Shown one piece after another: positions 6,344-10,541 of a stretch of 10,541 bases of DNA. The notes under the pieces were generated by a model. It had not been told where the DNA came from. It saw only the letters and a program-made list of their open reading frames with translations, and did not search any database. Position numbers and translations under genes: made by a program. The DNA is from Microbacteriaceae bacterium (GTDB taxonomy: Bacteria; Actinomycetota; Actinomycetes; Actinomycetales; Microbacteriaceae), in contig CANFKN010000033.1 in the NCBI GenBank assembly GCA_947447385.1, positions 1-10,541 of the forward strand. The letters are read 5' to 3'. Numbering within the stretch: position 1 is the first letter of the stretch; every line of letters starts with the position of its first letter.

Positions 6344-6721
6344 TTAGCGAGATGCGAGAGTTGAACTGCCAGGCAGGTTAGCTGAACCGAAGCCAGCTGA
6401 ACCAAAACCAGCAGCGCCAAAGGTTGCGCGAGGTGCGTTGACCTCACCGAGAAGTTCAACCGGAACGGTGTCAGGAATCACAACACCTTCGAGCACGGCT
6501 AGGCGGTCAGAAACTTCGCGCATGATTACCGAAATCGGCACGTCAAGAGCGTCAGCGACTGAGGCAAGAATTTCTGAAGAGGCTTCTTTTTGGCCGCGTT
6601 CAACTTCACTCAAATAACCGAGTGCAACGCTGGCTCTTGCAGCCACCTGGCGCAGGGTGCGACCCTTGCGCTGGCGAAAATCACGAAGCACGTCACCGAT
6701 TTCTTGGCGAACCAAAACCAT
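6344..6721 (-). CDS. clgR: ClgR-like XRE-family transcriptional regulator
   Basis: A 125-residue regulator with an XRE/Cro-type helix-turn-helix at about residues 8-62. The stretch ASVALGYLSEVERGQKEASS followed by a DALDVPISVIMREVSD segment is characteristic of ClgR, which activates clp protease genes and some DNA repair genes in Streptomyces, Corynebacterium and Mycobacterium. The position between cinA and recA is the usual clgR locus. Residues about 77-125 form a tail beyond the family core, with tandem AGFGS units at 104-113 and no recognisable domain. ClgR proteins are known Clp substrates, so the tail may affect turnover, but the sequence does not show this. The start at 6721 is supported by a good GAAAGG ribosome site 8 bases upstream. 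Two consecutive TAA stops end the gene. The ClgR family call is firm; regulated targets are inferred from relatives. Confidence 0.85.
   Translation of the reverse strand: MVLVRQEIGDVLRDFRQRKGRTLRQVAARASVALGYLSEVERGQKEASSEILASVADALDVPISVIMREVSDRLAVLEGVVIPDTVPVELLGEVNAPRATFGAAGFGSAGFGSANLPGSSTLASR
6381..6425 (-). repeat. 15-base tandem repeat in the clgR-like 3' end
   Basis: Two near-identical 15-base units (6381-6395 and 6396-6410, differing at two positions) are followed by a degenerate third (6411-6425). They encode AGFGS, AGFGS and a diverged FGA-type unit in frame. The length is a multiple of three, so copy-number change would lengthen or shorten the tail of the regulator without breaking the frame. 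Confidence 0.6.
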
Positions 6722-6867
6722 TCTTGCTACCTTTCATGGGCCTCAAGTTGTGAGAACCAATTCTTGCTAGGTAAAGCTAACATAGCTGAACCTACTACAA
6801 ACATTAAATCGAACCGCTGACAAAAGCTTGAACAACGGCTGAAGTATTGCCTAAGAAACTAAACCAT
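6722..6867 (-). promoter_or_regulatory. Upstream region of the clgR-like gene with promoter candidate and ribosome site
   Basis: The gap between cinA and the ClgR-like gene spans 204 bases (6722-6925) and holds no supportable gene. A possible promoter on the minus strand is TTAATG (6802-6807), a 17-base spacer and TATGTT (6779-6784), giving a leader of about 50 bases. The ribosome site GAAAGG (6730-6735) lies 8 bases before the ATG and is the best Shine-Dalgarno in the window. I found no clear ClgR-type CGC-N5-GCG palindrome and no SOS box here. The promoter assignment is weak because the -35 matches poorly. Confidence 0.35.
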
Positions 6868-6899
6868 GGGCTCGCGACATTTAGTCCCGTGCGATGCCC
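6850..6899 (-). terminator. Possible weak terminator after cinA
   Basis: Downstream of the cinA stop, the minus strand can fold with GGGC and CGC (6893-6899 side) pairing GCG and GCCC (6868-6875 side). The stem is interrupted by small unequal bulges and the loop is 15 bases. It is followed by a T-rich, not pure, stretch (6851-6867 read on the minus strand). This could end the ftsK-pgsA-cinA transcript. The bulged stem and mixed tract make it a weak candidate. Confidence 0.3.
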
Positions 6900-6925
6900 G
6901 GCTTGCTGAGCGAGCAAAACCCGCG

Positions 6926-7432
6926 CTAGTGGCGCAGGTCGAGTTGGTCGGCCAGCAACCTGAGTGCAGTGCGCACGGTAGCCGACCTAATCTCAGCACG
7001 AGTGCCGGCAAGCTGAAACTCTTGAGCGCGCGGGCCGCCAGGGGCATCCGTCGCGATAAAAACCAGCCCAACCGGTTTGCCGTCTTGAATATCTGGGCCT
7101 GCAACACCGGTGCACGACAAGCCGATGACATGGTCAGGCGAAATGCCGGCCGCGGCAGCTAAACGAGCACGCGCACCTGAAGCCATTTGCAGAGCAACCT
7201 CGCGATCGACCGCGCCGACACGTTCGAGCAAAGCCGAGTCAACTCCGAGCAGCGCTGATTTGAGCGAAGTGTCATAAGCCACAATCGAACCTAAAAGCAT
7301 CTGGGATGCCCCCGGCACATCAACCATCGCAGAAGCGAGGGCTCCCCCGGTGAGCGATTCGGCCAAAGCCAACTTCAGACCACGAGCTGTCATGAGCTCG
7401 ACAATCTGGGCTACAAGCGCAGAGTTAGGCAT
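6926..7432 (-). CDS. cinA: CinA C-terminal domain protein, nicotinamide-nucleotide amidase
   Basis: A stand-alone CinA C-terminal (PncC) domain of 168 residues. Members hydrolyse nicotinamide mononucleotide to nicotinate mononucleotide and ammonia (EC 3.5.1.42), recycling the pyridine nucleotide released, for example, by NAD-dependent DNA ligase. Family motifs visible are LALAESLTGGALAS (residues 21-34), VPGAS then GSIVAYDTSLKSALLGV (48-64), CTGVAGPD (107-114) and GLVFIA (122-127). The N-terminal molybdopterin-binding-like domain of full CinA is absent, as in many actinobacteria. The start at 7432 (MPNSALVAQIV) overlaps the pgsA stop by 8 bases and gives a normal family length. Upstream in-frame ATGs at 7465 and 7492 would overlap pgsA by 41 and 68 bases and add residues unlike the family. 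No Shine-Dalgarno is evident, so translation is probably coupled to pgsA. In vivo substrate is inferred from the family. Confidence 0.9.
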   Translation of the reverse strand: MPNSALVAQIVELMTARGLKLALAESLTGGALASAMVDVPGASQMLLGSIVAYDTSLKSALLGVDSALLERVGAVDREVALQMASGARARLAAAAGISPDHVIGLSCTGVAGPDIQDGKPVGLVFIATDAPGGPRAQEFQLAGTRAEIRSATVRTALRLLADQLDLRH

Positions 7433-8054
7433 GTGTTTTGTGTGGGTGAGAGTCGTCAGCTTCATCGTCGGCGTGCTTGGTAGCTGCCACAAGATATTGC
7501 ATGCCGGTGTAGATCGTTACGACGAGAGTCAGATAGAGCAAGCCCAGCGACAAGGTGCGATACCAGTCGTGCCAAACGTGGGTTAAAGGCGCGAGCAAAA
7601 GAATGACGGTAACAGCTTGAAGCACTGTCTTGACCTTGCCGCCGCCAGAAGCTGCGATGATGCGCTTGCGAATCACTGCAAAGCGATAGAAAGTGATGCC
7701 TAGCTCGCGAAGCAAAAGCAAAGCGGTCAACCACCAGTCAACCGAGCCGAGCACGCTGAGAGTGACCAAAGCGCCACCGATGAGCGCCTTGTCGGCAATC
7801 GGGTCGAGAATCTTGCCGAGGTTGGTTACTAGGCCGCGACGGCGAGCCAACCAGCCATCGAGCCCATCGGTTGAAATCGCCACCACGAATACAACCAGCG
7901 ACAGCCAACGGTTTGTCGAGTGCAGCGAGCCAGAACTGTTCAAAAGCAACCAGACAAAAACCGGCACGAGCAAGATGCGCGCTGCGGTGATCGAGTTTGG
8001 CAGATTGAAGACTTTTTTTGGGTCTCCTTGATTTTGCGATGCGACGTTGCTCAA
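7425..8054 (-). CDS. pgsA: CDP-diacylglycerol-glycerol-3-phosphate 3-phosphatidyltransferase
   Basis: PgsA makes phosphatidylglycerophosphate from CDP-diacylglycerol and glycerol-3-phosphate (EC 2.7.8.5) in the cytoplasmic membrane. The 209-residue protein has the CDP-alcohol phosphotransferase signature DGx2ARx8Gx3Dx3D at residues 66-88, with Asp63, Asp66, Asp84 and Asp88 all present. Hydrophobic segments at about 24-40, 49-62, 90-105, 108-125, 145-158 and 168-190 give the usual multi-span topology. The cytoplasmic C-terminus is acidic and His-rich. The start codon is TTG at 8054, one base after the ftsK stop, with AGGCAGG (8062-8068) 7 bases upstream inside the ftsK end. There is no ATG or GTG before the conserved NLPNSITAARILLVP. 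PgsA fits better than a phosphatidylinositol phosphate synthase because of the NLPN opening and the ftsK-cinA context. Confidence 0.92.
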   Translation of the reverse strand: MSNVASQNQGDPKKVFNLPNSITAARILLVPVFVWLLLNSSGSLHSTNRWLSLVVFVVAISTDGLDGWLARRRGLVTNLGKILDPIADKALIGGALVTLSVLGSVDWWLTALLLLRELGITFYRFAVIRKRIIAASGGGKVKTVLQAVTVILLLAPLTHVWHDWYRTLSLGLLYLTLVVTIYTGMQYLVAATKHADDEADDSHPHKTHA

Positions 8055-8055
8055 G

Positions 8056-10541
8056 TTATTGCCTGCCTGTCAAGAACCAGGCATCTTCGTCGCCTTCGTC
8101 ATCGTCGGTTGCTCGAGGAATGAACTCGTCAAAGTCTCCGGCAGCCAACGAACCGCGGTCGAGCGGCGCTGACTCAGAGGCGTCAGCTGAGTCAAATGCG
8201 GCAGCCTGAGGTGCGCGGTCGATGCCCTGAGCACTGGCATCGATTGCCGCGGCAGCTTGAACTACAGCAGCACTAGGGGTTGAACCGGGCTCACCACGAA
8301 GCTGAGCCAACACCTGCGGAAGATCTTCAGGGCGAACCATAACTTCGCGGGCTTTTGAGCCTTCGCTTGGGCCAACGATATTGCGCGACTCGAGAAGGTC
8401 CATCAGCCGACCAGCCTTGGCAAAGCCAACGCGCAACTTGCGCTGCAACATCGATGTCGAACCGAACTGCGAGTTGATGATGAGCTCTGCGGCTTGCAAG
8501 AGAACGTCTAGGTCATCGCCAATGTCGGCATCAACCATTTTCGCAACAGCCACCTCTTGAACGTCGGTGCGATATTCAGGGTCCATCTGCTGTTTGACAT
8601 GAGCCACGATGTGGTCAATTTCGGCTTCAGTGACCCATGCACCTTGAACGCGAATCGGTTTGTTCGTGCCTGAAGGCGAGAACAGAGCATCACCCTGGCC
8701 AATAAGTTTTTCGGCACCCGGTTGGTCGAGAATAACGCGAGAGTCGGTCAGTGATGACACTGAGAAAGCTAGGCGGCTTGGCACGTTAGCTTTGATCAAA
8801 CCTGTGACAACGTCAACCGAAGGTCGCTGGGTGGCTAGCACTAGGTGAATGCCCGAGGCTCGCGCTAGCTGCGTGATGCGCACGATTGAGTCTTCGACGT
8901 CGCGCGGAGCAACAATCATTAGGTCGGCGAGCTCGTCAACAACCACCAGCAAATATGGGTATGGCTGCAGCACTCGCAGGCTACCTTCGCGCGGTTTGAC
9001 CTCGCCGGCTACGACGGCTTTGTTGAAATCATCGATGTGTTTGAAGCCAAAACGCTGCAGGTCGTCATAGCGCATGTCCATTTCTTTAACGACCCACTGC
9101 AATGCTTCGGCAGCCTTTTTGGCGTTGGTGATGATCGGGGTGATGAGGTGCGGAACCCCTTCATAGGCAGTCAGCTCAACGCGCTTCGGGTCAATCAGCA
9201 CCAAACGCACCTCGGCTGGCTTGGCACGCATCAAAATCGAGGTGATCATCGAGTTCACAAACGAAGACTTACCGGCACCGGTTGCACCCGCCACCAAAAG
9301 GTGAGGCATCTTTGCGAGGTTGGCAACCACAAAGCCGCCTTCGACGTCTTTGCCAACACCAATCGTCAACGGATGCTTGCTGTTCTGCGCAATCGGCGAT
9401 CGAAGCACGTCACCCAAAGACACGGTCTCGCGGTCGGCGTTAGGAACCTCGATGCCGATAAGAGATTTGCCAGGAATCGGCGCGAGAATGCGCACCTCGT
9501 TGCTGGCAACTGCATAAGAGATGTTGTTGGCAAGGCGCGTAACAGCTTCAACCTTCACACCAGGAGCTAACTCAACTTCATATCGGGTAACGGTCGGGCC
9601 GCGTGAAAAGCCAACGACCATTGCCTCAACACCGAACTCTTTGAACACGCTTGAAACCGCCTGAACGATTTGCGCGTTGGCCTCGCTCTTGACCTTTGGG
9701 GTCGTGCCCGGCGCAAGCAAACTCGCTGAAGGCAGAATGTATGGTCGCACAGCTCGAGAACCAGGCGTTGCTGGCGCTGCCTGGGTTGCCTCAGATGCCA
9801 CTGGCGTGGTTGGCGGGCTCGCCGGCGCTGCAGAAGAGGCTGCGGGGGTCGCTGACGAACCAGCAGGCAAAACTACGGTGTGGTTTGCCGGTGTCGGCTC
9901 GACGTCATCCTCGACAAAGAGAGTGTCGAACTCATCGCCGGCGCCTTCGATTGGTAGTCGAGACGTGGCTGCGTTGGCTGCACCAGCATCGTTAGGTGAA
10001 GTGGTTTCTAAAGCGGTGTCATATGCTCGCTCAGAGTCTTTGCCTTTGCGCCACCAAGGAACTTTGGTGCCGTCAAAAGCGTCGGTGCCGGCGGCAACCC
10101 CGATGTTGCGCGAGTTTTGGGCATCTGAATCAGAGCCCGATTCGTCATCGAAGCCAGATTCGTGTTCACCAAACAGGTACACATAAAACTCTTGAAGCCT
10201 TGCCCAGACGCGGTTCGGCGGGGTCTTCGACATAATCAACAGAGTGCCGAAGCTGAGTAGAGCCATTGCTGGCACGGCGCCCCAGATGGTGAGACCGCTT
10301 AGAAGTGGAATGCCAACTAACCATCCAAGCAAGCCACCGGCATTGCGCATCAACTCAGGGTGACTCTGAGGCGTAGCCGCAGGGTTGAACAAGAAGAAAA
10401 AGCCACTAACGGTGATTAGAAACAGCAATAAACCAAAGCCGATGCGGCCATTGTCGCGAACTGTCGAAGGGTGACGCATCAGATAAACCGCGAAGATCAA
10501 CATAATCACTGGCAACACAATTGAAAGCACGCCGAACATCA
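8056..10541 (-). CDS. ftsK: DNA translocase FtsK/SpoIIIE family (5' truncated)
   Basis: FtsK is a septum-anchored hexameric ATPase that pumps chromosomal DNA during division. The 3' end is complete but the 5' end leaves the window: the first Met inside (10539) precedes what looks like the second membrane span of actinobacterial homologues, so the real start lies beyond 10541. Counting from that Met: hydrophobic spans at about 3-20, 33-51 and 70-103; an acidic, then Pro/Ala/Thr/Ser-rich linker (125-265); the alpha domain (about 285-385); Walker A GATGAGKS (418-425); Walker B LLVVVDE (530-536); and LATQRPSVDVVTG (568-580). The gamma winged helix covers about 675-748, with SMLQRKLRVGFAKAGRLMD and the signature end. 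About 78 residues of Ala/Asp/Ser-rich tail follow, ending EDAWFLTGRQ. It overlaps no gene but sits one base from pgsA. Confidence 0.95.
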   Translation of the reverse strand, partial: MFGVLSIVLPVIMLIFAVYLMRHPSTVRDNGRIGFGLLLFLITVSGFFFLFNPAATPQSHPELMRNAGGLLGWLVGIPLLSGLTIWGAVPAMALLSFGTLLIMSKTPPNRVWARLQEFYVYLFGEHESGFDDESGSDSDAQNSRNIGVAAGTDAFDGTKVPWWRKGKDSERAYDTALETTSPNDAGAANAATSRLPIEGAGDEFDTLFVEDDVEPTPANHTVVLPAGSSATPAASSAAPASPPTTPVASEATQAAPATPGSRAVRPYILPSASLLAPGTTPKVKSEANAQIVQAVSSVFKEFGVEAMVVGFSRGPTVTRYEVELAPGVKVEAVTRLANNISYAVASNEVRILAPIPGKSLIGIEVPNADRETVSLGDVLRSPIAQNSKHPLTIGVGKDVEGGFVVANLAKMPHLLVAGATGAGKSSFVNSMITSILMRAKPAEVRLVLIDPKRVELTAYEGVPHLITPIITNAKKAAEALQWVVKEMDMRYDDLQRFGFKHIDDFNKAVVAGEVKPREGSLRVLQPYPYLLVVVDELADLMIVAPRDVEDSIVRITQLARASGIHLVLATQRPSVDVVTGLIKANVPSRLAFSVSSLTDSRVILDQPGAEKLIGQGDALFSPSGTNKPIRVQGAWVTEAEIDHIVAHVKQQMDPEYRTDVQEVAVAKMVDADIGDDLDVLLQAAELIINSQFGSTSMLQRKLRVGFAKAGRLMDLLESRNIVGPSEGSKAREVMVRPEDLPQVLAQLRGEPGSTPSAAVVQAAAAIDASAQGIDRAPQAAAFDSADASESAPLDRGSLAAGDFDEFIPRATDDDEGDEDAWFLTGRQ

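Noticed and set aside
6901..6915. Inverted repeat GCTTGC-TGA-GCGAGC after cinA as terminator
   Set aside because: On the minus (transcribed) strand it contains an A-C mismatch, has a 3-base loop, and is not followed by a T-run.
7433..7492. Longer cinA start (ATG at 7465 or 7492)
   Set aside because: It would overlap pgsA by 41 or 68 bases and add residues unlike the family; the ATG at 7432 gives normal length and an 8-base overlap.
9037..9570. Plus-strand open frame of 177 codons inside ftsK
   Set aside because: It is antisense to the FtsK alpha and motor domains, whose motifs are intact on the minus strand; the product has no recognisable family feature.
9677..10186. Plus-strand open frame of 169 codons antisense to the FtsK linker
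   Set aside because: Its Ala/Gly/Val/Ser-rich composition mirrors the Pro/Ala/Ser/Thr-rich FtsK linker on the other strand; no ribosome site or family motif was seen.
1..10541. Search for mobile elements, CRISPR arrays, defence genes, tRNA or rRNA genes
   Set aside because: All substantial coding sequence fits conserved housekeeping genes in a standard actinobacterial order; no transposase, repeat-spacer pattern, or tRNA/rRNA sequence was recognised.

Overview
The window reads as a core chromosomal segment of an actinobacterium, most likely of the family Microbacteriaceae and perhaps one of its small freshwater lineages. Three things support this. The gene order ftsK, pgsA, cinA, clgR-type regulator, DUF3046, recA, recX, miaB, miaA, dapF, then a methyltransferase and hflX, is the familiar actinobacterial recA neighbourhood. 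DUF3046 and a ClgR-type regulator between cinA and recA are essentially actinobacterial markers. The base composition looks moderate rather than very GC-rich, as in streamlined Microbacteriaceae. The family and lineage placement is inference. No rRNA, tRNA, insertion sequence, phage gene or CRISPR array was seen.

Layout, from the right edge and reading the minus strand. A 5'-truncated ftsK (DNA translocase) runs off the right edge and is followed almost without gap by pgsA (TTG start) and a CinA C-terminal-domain gene that overlaps pgsA by 8 bases. A roughly 200-base gap follows, holding a possible weak terminator and the promoter region of a ClgR-like XRE regulator. A DUF3046 gene comes next. 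Then a 155-base gap holds a near-perfect actinobacterial SOS (LexA) box in front of recA. From recA the genes are tightly packed: recA/recX and recX/miaB each share one base in a TAATG junction, and miaA and dapF follow after 8 and 13 bases.

At the left, a class I methyltransferase on the plus strand converges on dapF (27-base gap). A partial minus-strand gene, read as the first 65 codons of hflX, runs off the left edge. It is divergent from the methyltransferase across only 42 bases. Both of these starts have a TAnnnT -10-like hexamer exactly 7 bases upstream and no Shine-Dalgarno, which suggests two leaderless transcripts.

Functionally the segment links chromosome segregation (FtsK), anionic phospholipid synthesis (PgsA), pyridine nucleotide salvage (CinA/PncC domain), proteolysis control (ClgR), the SOS recombination core (RecA, RecX), tRNA A37 hypermodification (MiaA makes the substrate of MiaB) and diaminopimelate/lysine supply (DapF). 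It is an ordinary housekeeping region and I see no new system. The points worth a second look are the partial hflX start, the SOS box, the paired leaderless-type promoters, the pgsA start region, substitutions in the RecA L2 loop, and unusual low-complexity tails on the ClgR-like protein, FtsK and MiaB.
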